From assembly GCF_036324505.1 (NCBI RefSeq), contig NC_086364.1, forward strand, positions 12,554,148-12,618,147: DNA of 64,000 nucleotides, in the 5' to 3' direction. This stretch comes from Eleginops maclovinus. Its lineage: Eukaryota > Chordata > Actinopteri > Perciformes > Eleginopidae. The notes beneath the pieces are model-generated. The model saw nothing but the letters and a program-made list of their open reading frames with translations, was not told where the DNA came from and ran no database searches. The position numbers and the translations under genes are program-made. Shown here piece after piece: positions 32,374 through 64,000 of this stretch; position 1 is the first letter of the stretch, and every line of letters starts with the position of its first letter.

Positions 32374-32589
32374 TGTCTATACGCCAGCAACTCATCTAAC
32401 AACACACATCGTGTAATATTCTGTCTCTTGTTTTTTCTGCCAAATGACCCGTCATACTGTTTGTTTTGTCAAGTGAAAAATATATATAAAGATGCAGCTT
32501 TTGAAAATATCCATGACGGACCAATGCTTTCATTCCTCAGGATAGCGTTTCCTCAGTCCGATGAGGCTGACAGATCCACATGTTAATCA

Positions 32590-35500
32590 TCGAATGGTGC
32601 AATCTCTCCTTTTATTACATTTGACTATCACAAGAGCATTTGTGACAAATTATAAAATGAAACACTCCTAAAATCTGAAATGAAATACTGAAAAATCACA
32701 CTAAATCATTTTATTAATTTTCTAATAAGAACACTACAATTTGTCATATTCTTCCTTTTTGTTTTACTCTTTCTAGAACAATTCTAAAGTTGAGGTATAA
32801 AAGGAGTTCATACAGACTCACAAGTCTGAAAACAGTGGGGGTTATATACAAGAGAAATGGAAAGACAGAGGTAGAGAGAGGGGTAAATACAAGGGAAAGA
32901 GGGGAGATACAAATATACTAATAAAAACAAAGAAACAAAAAGGTTTACGAGGCCATTTGGCACTGTGGAATTCATTTAGACATTTTCAGAATCTAAAGGA
33001 GATTTAAACATGATTGACCGTAAAAATTTAACTGTTGTAGATTTGCAGATTCAGGAGACCACATGATGTTTACCGTGAAGTCTGACTCATAAATGTATTT
33101 GCTGTTCTCATGTTTGAGGTGAGTTGACATGAAAAGGGCAAATTGTAAACCCTCTGCTTTACAGTGACGGTCTGCCTCTGGATTCACGGTGACACAAAAA
33201 CTTTTAACAATTTGAAATGATGTCGACGTTAGCCGAATCCCTCAGTCAGTATTACTTTACTCTCAGTTGTAAGCAAATATAATGCTTGCATATTCTTACA
33301 ATATATAAGCATTATAAATTTGTTTCTGGGAAAAGATGTCCACAAAACAGGCCACATCTGCACATTGACATTAAGATGTGATGTGGGATAAGTTCAAAGC
33401 CTCTGGAGCACAAATGAATGACCCTCCATGTAACTATTAAAGCTTTTGTAACTCCGTAAACCCAAACTTTGATAAAACTATTTGATACCTTTTTTGTTAA
33501 AACTAAATAGATTTAGAATGAAATGACAAACGGATGGGTCAATATTCAGAGAATTGTGGAGAAGTTTGAAACTGAAAGGTTACCCATGAGGCTTTACGGC
33601 AGAGAACACCTAACATTGTCCATTGGAGAACCTTCATCGATGTAATCGGCTTTCCACAGCACCAAATGTTGCACCTGTAAACCCTACATTGCCACCCGGC
33701 TATGTAACAAAAGACCTAAATAATATTCAAAATTGATAGTTATCGTGAATCCTGTGACACAAAGGCCAAATAAAACTGGCATCTCAACCGAACATCAAAG
33801 TTTATAAAAGAAAGAAAAAAATACTGAAACATTACACAAACTGTACAGTGACATCCATTACAACAGGTAGAAAAAGGGGGGGCATGATAATTTGGTGTGG
33901 CGATACCGTTATTCATAAGATACAGTCGTATGAACCGCGATGAGTAACAAAAGAATAATCAGATGGGGGATTTAACACGCGACCAAGCTCAAGTTTTTGT
34001 TCTGTAACATAATTCAACAAAGTCTTGACTGACACTGAAATCTGCATAAGGCTTTACCTTACTTTCAAAATGCTTTGTTAATCACATAAAAGTTAATGTA
34101 TAAAATAGTTCCAAAGAATGAAAATCCCCAAAAACATTGCAGGTTTGTCTTAAACACGAGTTTTACTACCCCCAGTGCTGCCTCTTTTTTTGGTAAAAGA
34201 GGAGAGAGAGAAGCCCTTGCCCAATCGGCCGTATAACTATAAACACATTGTGGTTTTCAGGTGTAAAGGGAAGGGTTAAAGGGCATAACTGATATGCTCA
34301 CAATCAAAATATAGCTGTGATAGGACAGTCCTCACTCCACCCACCCTCCCTCCCTTGATGCCCCACAACAAAACCCCCAAAAATTAAACCAACTTGAGGC
34401 ATGACAACACCACACAGAGACACAGATACAAATATAATTCCCTCCTCTCCTCGAACTGAAAAGGTGGCTGTGCACCAACTTTAGAGACACAGAGTAGCAT
34501 TATTACATTGCTGAACGTGGTATTTTTGGTTTTGATACAACAGAAGGTTGTAGTGTGTTGCCTCGGGCTAACAAGCTTAAATGTTTCAGATGGGGAGGAG
34601 ATCTCAGTCGACCCCCACCTGGAGTGTCATTGGCTGGTGGAAGCACCCAGTCTCTACAATGCTTACAAAGGTCAGAGGGCACCAGCCAGTGTGACTAAGA
34701 CATCCCAAGAACACTGTACACACGCCCACACAGAGACACACACATCATAGCAATATATGATGCACTTTTTCCTTTTTGGTCTGACTGTAATAATTATACC
34801 CTTTATTATTTTTTTGTTAATAAAAACGAAGCTATAAACTTGGAAGGTTAAATGAAAACAATAATAACACGCCTAGGAGTCCTACATGCATGGAAGACAG
34901 TCACGTTTCTAAAGTCATGTCACGTTTGTCCCAATAACACATCAATGCCCCACAATCGTTTCCACCCTTCTCCTCACGTCACTTAGATGCTTTATTGAGC
35001 TCATTTTTGGTGGCGGCTGGTGCATTCTTGGTGAAACAGCATTAGAAAATAGCCTACAATCAAATAAACTAGTGGACAGAAAGCAAGAAGTAAAGTCTAC
35101 AAGCCATCTACCAACACCCTCTATTGGTTAGCAACAAAAAGGGCTATTAGTTACATCCACTCAACCAAAGGTATTCTCCTCTGCCCATTCCTCCTGTTCT
35201 CACCAGCCCTATCATCACCTGCACTGCCGGCTTTAGATCAGCGAACCCCTTAGCTACCCCACCTACAGGCAGAGACACCCATAACAAAGAGGCCAACGTT
35301 TGTGCTCGACACATCGTTTATGTCAGCTCACTGAAAATGTTTCGGAAAGGGCATGCACACTTGTGCATATCTCAATTATTCACTTTGTTTAAATCTCCAA
35401 CAGAATGAAGCATCAAGCTGTCAGGACTGGAAGATAGAACAGTGTCTTGTGTTGAGTTGGCAGAGGGTGATCTCGGAGGAACAGATGTGTTGACAACTAC

Positions 35501-36046
35501 TGGGGCAGCACTTTGGTACGAGCGAGGTGAGCCGAGCTCCCTGGTGATCTGCATCAACAGTTTGGCTGTCAAACGCCAAGGCTTCAAGAGATACAAGCCA
35601 TCACACACAGCTTTCCAAAGCAAAGGGTTGAGTGCAGAGGTCAACAGCACATGGACAAGCTGTGTGGGTACTGTGTGAAGTTAACGTGCATATACACATA
35701 ATGTACAGACATCATGATCCTCTACACAGCTGGGTCAGTGGTTTTCAAAAAGTCTGTGATAGTAAAGATGTTATCTGTCTCGGCATCGGTGAGCTCCATC
35801 CCTCTTTTATCTGGAGTTAGGGAGCTTCTAGCATTGAAGTGGAGCTGTGGGGTGGAGGGAGAACTCCTCCTAACTACTGTTCGGCTGTCCTGTGTTCCAG
35901 CACAGTGTGTGTGTTTATGAAATGCAAACACAGCCTTGTGTGGCTGTCCAATTGAGGGACGAGGGAGCGGTGAAAAATGAAGACGGAGGATGGGAGTCGG
36001 AGCGGGCCGCAGAGGGAATGAAGTGATGGCAGGGAGAGCCACAGAA
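32590..36046 (-). other. pbx4: Probable pbx4 3'UTR / convergent 3' ends with lpar2
   Basis: No coding sequence follows the pbx4 stop on the minus strand. Minus-strand AATAAA (TTTATT on plus) occurs at 34802-34807, 32710-32715 and 32611-32616, so the 3'UTR may run 1.2 to 3.4 kb. Plus-strand AATAAA at 32920-32925 could end a long lpar2 transcript, making the two 3' ends overlap. Open frames near 35.4-36.0 kb are not convincing. Confidence 0.4.
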
Positions 36047-56880
<20,834 letters not shown>

Positions 56881-57480
56881 ACTTTCAAAGAAAACTCGAC
56901 TCGTTTTCTTCAGTCGAATACACACAAATAGCTAGCCTGTTAGCTAGCCAGCAAAGTATTTTCTACGACCAACCATACAACAATTCTTACCGTACCCGAT
57001 AGCGACGACTAGAAAATAGTTAAGGGCCGGTGTCATAAAACAGATCACACAAACACGCTTTACGTTCGCTTGTGTTTTGCCCCACTAGTCAATAAATGCG
57101 GCCAGGCTAACGTTAGCTAACCACCGAGTGAAAAGCAGCTAGGTTAGTAGCCGTAGCCCAGCAGAAAAGCAGCAGGGACACACATGCACAGACTGTGTGA
57201 GCTGGCCAACAGCGCCTCGCACATTTTCGAAATATAAAAAAAATTAAAAAATGGCAATAGACGATCACTGCTGTCTGAACTAAAGCTCGCAAATACAAAA
57301 TAGGAAATAAGACGTGAAAACAGCCACTAAGCTTGTCTAGCTCCAATCTCCTACCAAAACACACTATGGTTAACCATTGTTGTTGATGTCGCGCGAGTAT
57401 GTGGGACGTTCTGGTTTGTGCGAGCAGTGTGCGTCTCACTGACCATTGAACTCGCAGCACCACAGAGCGAGAGCTTGCGG
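56881..57480 (-). promoter_or_regulatory. pbx4: pbx4 5'UTR and promoter region
   Basis: The region upstream of the pbx4 ATG (56880-56878) is moderately CpG-containing compared with flanking DNA and has several short ATG-initiated frames without protein-like content. The transcription start is not resolvable by eye. Confidence 0.35.
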
Positions 57481-59987
57481 ATGGGTTAGGTAGTCTACTA
57501 TAGAGACGCTACACATATAGATATATATTCTGTATTAGCTGCTGCCCTGTTGGATACAGTGCATCAAATACTAATGTTCTGACACAGCCCTCCTTAACCT
57601 ATAACTGTATTATTCGTGCAGGTGACAAGATCCTCTTTACAAATGGATAGCCTCTTACGTCATCAGCATTGCTTGTCCTATTATAATTAGTCCAAGCCAT
57701 TTCCCTCATTAATATAAGTTAAAATCCCTTACCAAACAGCATTATTTGCTCAACACAACTTTCAAGTGCATGTTTGTGGACATTTAGAACTGGGATAGTG
57801 CTAATTGAATTTAATCAAGCTGTAGCTACACACAGCAAACACGTTGTGTATTAATAAAGATGTTAGAGCCCCTTTCAGTGCACATACGTTTTGAATATTT
57901 GAGCATGTGCATTGTGTAATAAAAGGACAGATTTGGTCTCTGAGAGTTTATGTCATTTCATTAGTTGTGCCTAAAAGTCAATGAAATGCTATTCATTTGT
58001 ATGGGGAAATTGTGGCAATTTCAAGAGCAATATTCAATCTCAAAGCAAAACAGTACAACCTGAGAATATCATTTTGTCCTAAACCCCCGATGAATGAAAC
58101 TTCCCATCAGTTTTCAGTATGAAAATGTTGACAGCACAGATTGAAAACAAGTGTCCTTGTTTTTTGCAAACTGGGCAATTCTGCTGTAGTTTATCACTCA
58201 GATCAGAGAGACAGCTTTCCAAGACGAATGGCTGGCTGAATGGATGTGGAGGAGAGCTGCAGCCTGGCTTGCTGTGCTGAGAAGAGATGATGGGTGTGCA
58301 TGAGGGAGTAGGACCAAACTGGCAGTGGTTTATGCTGACTCTCCACACATCCATCTACTACAATCTGTAGCTAATCAATCTAAAGTTAGAGACAACAAGG
58401 ATAGAGAATATAGCAAGCATAAACAGTAATTGTGCTTTGCATGTGCATATACTACAAGTCACAATTTAGGTTTCTTGGTGGTATTACAAGCAGTGTATTT
58501 TATTGTTTACCCAGGCCACGAACATCTCTATTCTTATAAACAATTTACATTTAGCTAGATAAAGAAAAAGTAACCTTTCTAAAAATAGTCCACAAACAAG
58601 AACCTGGGGAGACTGGGCACAACGCGGGCACCTTTATCTAAATCACACACTTAAGATACTTCTAACATGCCATTTACATGGGTCATTGATATTTTTAAAA
58701 CATGTTTATTAAACAATTGCAAGTGAGAAACTGCAGGGGTTATCATCTAACTCTAAAGTCAGGAGAGACTTTCCCTTGAAAGTAAAAAAGACTGTCAGAG
58801 GCTTTGTTAACTTCTATATCTGTTTTATTGTTGGTAATTCATTTAAGGATCATTTCTGTGAAACTTCTATTCATTTGGATGCTAAAGCTGCCCTCCTCTC
58901 ACCCCACAAGCATCAAGCCTCATTTTCATCTAAATAGGAATCGATCTTTCCTGCTGTGCACCATCCTCCCTTACTCACAACTCTCACGGTCACAACCCTG
59001 CTTGTCTTCTCTGTGCTTGTCCCCTGCTCTCTAGTCACTCCCTTGAATACAATAACAAGAAAAAGTCAGCATACCCCATGTTGGATCTCACAACTGCAGA
59101 GCATAGAGTCATTCACACTTCATTTATTGTTGTCAATGGTGGAAGGGGGGATTTTTCTATTCATCAGAGAAAAATTAAGTATGAACATTAATGAGTGAAT
59201 GGGTCCAAGTGATAGGAGTGATAGCGAACAAAGCGTTGACTGACTGGTACAATGTCAAAGCTTCGTTCTGCATCAGTGACCCAGCCAAATGCAAGAGATG
59301 GGGGTGAGTCACGGTGGGGGAGGGGCCTCCTCCTGAATGGTCAGGGGACACTGATGAAGTGAAATAGATGCAGCACCAAAGAAAGAGTAAATGTGACTGA
59401 GGATGAGCGTGTAAAAAGGATGTAAATAAAAAAAGACTTTATGGAGATTATATATTCAATATTGGTCAAACTTGACTTTTTCCATCCCAAGTACATTTCA
59501 GTTGATAAATTGGCATTTCTTCACAGGTTTAACAACACTATATGTATATACATACATATATATATATATACACACACATATATATATATATATATACACA
59601 CATATATATGTATGTATATATATATATATGTACACACACACACACCAACAGGATTTAGGATATTTATAAATTGTAGTAATCAAACCACTTAAAGTTTCCT
59701 TCTAATACAAATTTCGAACAAGGAGCAAATACTTATTTGGGGGGGATGTTTTTACAAGGGTTTTGGAAACATTGACCTGTTCCTTAATTCCTAACAGCTT
59801 GCAGTCTAGTATTAACAGCTTCAGGTTTTACAGGTAATACAATTAATGAAGGCCTAACAGAAAAATCCACACTGGCCATTCACCAAGCTTCTCATAACAT
59901 TGTATAGCCAGCCACTGCCACCTGCTGGTCAAACACATGGATTACCTGAACTATTGCCACAATCAGACATTCAGCTGACAGAAGTGG
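57481..59987. other. Intergenic region between pbx4 and dsn1
   Basis: AT-rich DNA without recognisable genes. It contains the TA/CA compound microsatellite near 59.55 kb. Confidence 0.5.
59536..59644. repeat. Compound (TA)n/(CA)n microsatellite
   Basis: Alternating blocks of TATATA, TACACACA and TATGTATG over about 110 bp, ending in CACACACACA. Confidence 0.9.
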
Positions 59988-59993
59988 TTTATT
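59988..59993 (-). terminator. dsn1: Likely dsn1 poly(A) signal
   Basis: TTTATT on the plus strand reads AATAAA on the minus strand, about 195 bases past the dsn1 stop codon (60187-60189). Confidence 0.4.
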
Positions 59994-60186
59994 TGACAAA
60001 GAACACATTAAAATATACCTGTATGTAATAATTCAAGACAAATAAAACAATTGCCCATGAATGTTTTCAATTCATATGTCAGTGAATTTATCAGGAGGTA
60101 CGCAAATATATGAGCTTCATTAATAAGCCATAATGAGTCACAGCCAATTATGATTGATTGCTTATTCTTGCCTCCTGCCAAAGGGA

Positions 60187-63100
60187 CTATGTAGTTGAGG
60201 AGGGTAAAGGTGCAGCCAGGTAATTCTTGATGATGTCAGGTGAAAGATCCTGGATTCCGGCCTCTGCCGCTGTTAGGAAAAAGTAATCACAGTAACTGTT
60301 AAAATACCGCATTCCAGTTTGTTCCATAGTAAAAATGAAAAATAAATAAAATAATTACCCAATCTGCCACTGGTCTCTTTCAACAATAACTCTGACTGCT
60401 CCTTGATGGACAAAAGGTCTTTAACCATCTTAGTTTGATTGTCCATCTACACATCAAAAAAGAAATAACTGATTACATAACATGGTAAAGCCATAAAATA
60501 AAAAATCCACTCAGATGTTACTTGTTTTTTAAAGTCTGATGCATTCATATTTGAGAAATAGTAAGCATATTTACAGTGCACTATAGCAAAACATATTCAT
60601 AAGGAAAACAAAGATCCATATCAGTTAAAGTTTAGAATATACGTCTTGAGCTATTATTGATAAATGCACACTGCACACAGAAACGCAGATCCTCTGTTTA
60701 ACCAGGGCTGTGTGGCTTTTGTTTGGTCTTAATTGCACTGGCAAACAACCTCTTACTTTCATTCTTTTATTTATTAGTTTCTAAACTTTGATTGGTGCAA
60801 AAAAATATGTGATCAACATTCTTCCAAACAAAATCTCTAAAGTAAAAATACCCATAAAAAAGGGCGTCTCTAAAGCATTTACTATGTTGCTGCAATACAT
60901 CAACATTATTACTATCTAGCAAAGAATATTGTAATTAGTCATCAGATAAGTCAAATGTGGATTTATTATTATTCTATTTGTGCCCAAAGTCCAAGGTATG
61001 ATTAGGAAAAATGCCAATGGCAACATTTAATGTGATTGGTTTAAACTCTTTAAGCTGGCACGGACTGTCAATAAGAGAGAAGCATCTGCTTAATGTTTTA
61101 TCACTCTCACCGCAGCCAGCTTCTGTATTTTACAACACGCCACCATACAGATGGTATATGAGAACAATTTAGTATCAAAACTTTTAAAGATTTCAGCTTT
61201 TGCTAAAAGTGTATATAGTTTGTACTGTTACTAGGACTAGGAGTAAATATATGAAAGTGTACATACAATGATTGTCATAGTGTGGAGTATGGGCTGTTGT
61301 CTACAGAGGAGAGCGTTGTAGTCGGGTTTACTCAGTATGCAATGGTACTGTGATGACTGGGCCACAGATGTTGAGTCTAATGATATGCCTCCTTCCTGGC
61401 CCTGTGCCACTTTCCTGAAAAAATTAAGAGAACATGATTGAAACACAATTGAGAAGATAATATTGGCACACACTAAAATAGTATTGCTACAATATTCCTC
61501 AATGAAAGTGCACATGTTCACCTCTCCAGTTCCTCCGCTTTACTCCTGTGTTTGTTCAACAGTGCCCCCCAAGATTCACTTTCAGCTTGTAGCCTGAAAA
61601 AAGAACATAGACTGGTTAACAAAATTAGTTAATGTGTAGGTCACATCAAGTTTGTTTTTAAGATTGAATCTAAGGTTACTGGTGCATATAGTATGTGTGT
61701 GCTATAGTGATATCAAAACAACATGCCTATTGATAGCCTTCTGGACCTTTTCCTTGGCCTTATGCACTGCAGGGTCACTAGAATTAAAAAACAAATAACA
61801 TAAGCATAAATCCAGTAAAAAATAATAATAAGTTGTAGGTCAAACATGAATAACAATTAAAATAAATAATGTGATATAATGCATGCGCAGTAGTAAAAAA
61901 AAAAAGAGGCTATTATACCTAGCTGCTGGAGCAGAGAGTTCATCATTCCCTGGTTCTTTGCGTATGCTTTCAGTAAGACAATCCAGATCTTTCTCGATGC
62001 GCTCCACTGCACCAAGGACAACACAGAACACACATTAATAACATGAAGTTAATATTTCTTTGACAGTTATTTATGTTGAAATATCCATCAGGTGAAGCAG
62101 CGCATCCTCTAACCTTGTTTTTGAAAAGACTCCAGTGAGCTGTTCGGTACTGACTGCAGCCAATTCTGAGTTCTTTCTATTTCCACCTAGAGACAAAGAA
62201 GAGGCAATTACACAGTGATTCATTAGTCTTGGAGACTAATTAAAGTTAACTTTATGTTCTCCTCTAACCTAACATCCAGAACTTTACAGACTACTCATTA
62301 TATCCAGAGGATTAGCCTTTAAGACATCCTTTGTGCAGGAGGTTTAAAATGCTTGAGTGATGTTCGTCCCAGAGCCAATGCCCATTATTTTGTTATTACC
62401 GAGTGGTTAAATTTGTAATCCAACATGTACCCACATATTTTCAGTGAAAAATATTATTTTTGTCTCAAATCGCCAATAGAGAAACCTGAGAGATGGAGAG
62501 TAACCTATTGTGTCTCTTAATATTCCTTCCTTGTCACAATTAATGTGTTTTATCACGTTGCACTCACCCTCATTATTGCCTTCATAAATTTCTCGAGCCT
62601 CTCTTGCTGTGGTAGGGATGTACTTATGCTCCTGCCCAAAACTACAAACATATAAATAGGGAGTATTATTATAAAATAAACAACAACAAAAAACAAACCA
62701 TGTGACCATATTTTTCCTGATAACAATGCACAAGTAAGCTAGGTTTAAACATCTCTCTCATACATCTCACCCTGATATGGGTTGGGAAGGGCTGGGAGAG
62801 AGCGTCGGGTTAGGGTTGCTCTCCTCCAGGATTTCCTCCGTGCAGTGGGACTCGAAGGTCCCTCCATTACAAGTGTGTCCATTTCTGACTGGCCTTCCCC
62901 TGCCGTCGATTTGGTGGGGGAAACGGTACGATGAGATTTGTTTGGGGGAACTGTGCTGGGGCTTGTGGAGCATCTTTTCTGTGTTGATTTCACCGAGTTG
63001 ACCTTGTAAGACGAAACAAACAGTAAAGTACCATGGACACTAGAAATGATAGCCAGTGGTGTGAGGTAACGAAGTCCTGTACTTGAGTACACTTTTGAGG

Positions 63101-63644
63101 AAATTGTAATTAACTTGAGTATTTTAGTTTGTTCTATGGTGTACTGCTACCAAACTACAATTCAGATATGAAAATTGTACTTTTAGTCCACTACATCTAT
63201 TGAATACCTTCAGTTACTTTGCAGATTCTGATTAATGATATGAAACATAATCAACAATTCAATAAGACATTAAACTTTGTAAATCCACAAGCTACCCTGC
63301 AGCATACTAAGTAAATAAAACTGGCTCCACCTTTTCCAGCTGTGATAAACACATTGATAAATGCATCAATAATTATAATCCAAACATATACTATATATTT
63401 TTTTTATTGCAGGACTTGTACTTGTAATCAAGTATTACTTACGGTATTTCTATTTTACCTAAGTACACGATCTAAGCACTTGTTCCACCTCCGATTATAG
63501 CTCAGCGCATGTATATAGAAAGAGCATAATGCGATGTCAGTTTACCTTAGCTTAAATGTTAAAATGCCTTACCTCATCTGGAAATTCACCAGCAACGGCG
63601 ACACTGACACAACTGTAAAACACGTTTTGAATGTAAGCCAGCAT
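60187..63644 (-). CDS. dsn1: Kinetochore-associated protein DSN1 (MIS12 complex)
   Basis: Subunit of the four-protein MIS12 complex that links CENP-C/CENP-T at the inner kinetochore to NDC80. Minus-strand exons: 63644-63573, 63002-62771, 62641-62568, 62186-62114, 62006-61919, 61777-61727, 61593-61522, 61414-61267, 60446-60359, 60269-60187, giving 326 residues against 356 in human. The anchors are RRKSWRRATLTRRSLPALP (residues about 80-97), matching the human Aurora B-regulated basic motif, then LGRSISTSLPQQERLEKFM, LESFQKQVERIEKDLDCL and ILSKPDYNALLCRQQPI (human VLNTKPDYQKILQNQSKV). Central parts should form coiled coils. Nine junctions keep phase; the intron after 61727 starts with GC. The first exon (MLAYIQNVFYS..) fits in phase but is unproven. 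The short C-terminal tail lacks clear similarity to the human Spc24/25-binding tail. Confidence 0.88.
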
Positions 63645-63860
63645 GAACGTAAATTTAAAAAAACAACTGTTATTCTAATACTAAAATCAAGGACTGGTTT
63701 CTTCGGTGTTTCACATTGTAAGAAACGTTGAATACCACAACAATAACGAACATTTAACATTGCTTTGGGCGAAACTAAGACAGCAACGACACATCACTAC
63801 ATCTCGTAAGTACGACGGAGTATTAGGGCCACATATGAAGAAATTTTTTTTTTTTGCCGT

Positions 63861-63940
63861 GACGAGATTAAAGTCGACACGGCGACTTTAAAGTCGACAC
63901 GTCGAGATTAAACTCGACATGTCGAGAATAAAGTTGAAAT
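63861..63940 (+). repeat. Four-unit 20-bp tandem repeat upstream of dsn1
   Basis: Exactly four consecutive 20-bp units of the form GTCGAGATTAAAGTCGACAC with variation, each containing TCGA/GTCGAC palindromic cores. They follow a T-rich run (63845-63855). The array is 216 bases upstream of the predicted dsn1 ATG, so within or near its promoter. Confidence 0.9.
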
Positions 63941-64000
63941 TAGTTGGGAGACATAGTACCGCTCCCACAGGTCCTGCACTGAATCCGAAATGGCTTGTGT

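Noticed and set aside
62407..62733. Frame containing GQEHKYIPTTAREAREIY as the dsn1 reading
   Set aside because: The alternative frame (LGRSISTSLPQQERLEKF) matches DSN1 and keeps splice phase on both sides.
60187..63644. Alternative identity HAUS8 for the last gene
   Set aside because: The RRKSWRRA motif and LSKPDYNALLCRQQ match DSN1, not HAUS8.

Overview
The window is vertebrate nuclear DNA, most likely from a ray-finned (teleost) fish. Genes are spread over many GT-AG exons, introns are AT-rich, and there is a Tc1-type transposon, small fish-style inverted-repeat elements and long CA/TG microsatellites. Coding exons match bromodomain protein BRD4, lysophosphatidic acid receptor LPAR2, the TALE homeodomain protein PBX4 and the kinetochore protein DSN1. 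The species cannot be fixed from the sequence alone. Splice sites were assigned by eye from phase and family homology.

Layout. 1-3000: no recognised gene, but two minus-strand stretches look coding-like, one of them broken by frameshifts. 3682-23229 (+): brd4, 19 coding exons and about 1611 codons, with a 3'UTR to about 25.63 kb. Its first large intron holds a 740-bp inverted-repeat element split by a 1594-bp dead Tc1 transposon. A second copy of the element, in opposite orientation, lies after the BD1 exons. 27.8-32.4 kb (+): lpar2, with a 5'UTR exon carrying a short uORF, the TM1-TM6 exon, a TM6-tail exon and a possible extra tail exon. 36047-56880 (-): pbx4, nine coding exons, a probable 3'UTR reaching tail-to-tail toward lpar2, and a 12-kb intron 2 rich in simple repeats and homeodomain/octamer-like sites. 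60187-63644 (-): dsn1, ten coding exons, one following a GC-AG intron. A 4 x 20 bp tandem repeat sits just upstream of dsn1.

The genes do not form a pathway. Three are general nuclear regulators (BRD4 acetyl-lysine reader and P-TEFb recruiter, PBX4 Hox cofactor, DSN1 kinetochore subunit) and one is a G-protein-coupled lipid receptor. Adjacency of lpar2 and pbx4 agrees with the human LPAR2-PBX4 neighbourhood on chromosome 19p13.

I found no clearly new biological system. The most useful leads are: (1) a phase-compatible upstream coding exon that extends BRD4 N-terminally, with CTG where the human ATG would align; (2) a read-through stop and AATAAA that reproduce the BRD4 short-isoform architecture; (3) inverted repeats flanking the BD1 exons, suited to back-splicing; (4) a strong in-frame exonic donor in pbx4 just after the homeobox; (5) degenerate coding-like sequence upstream of brd4.
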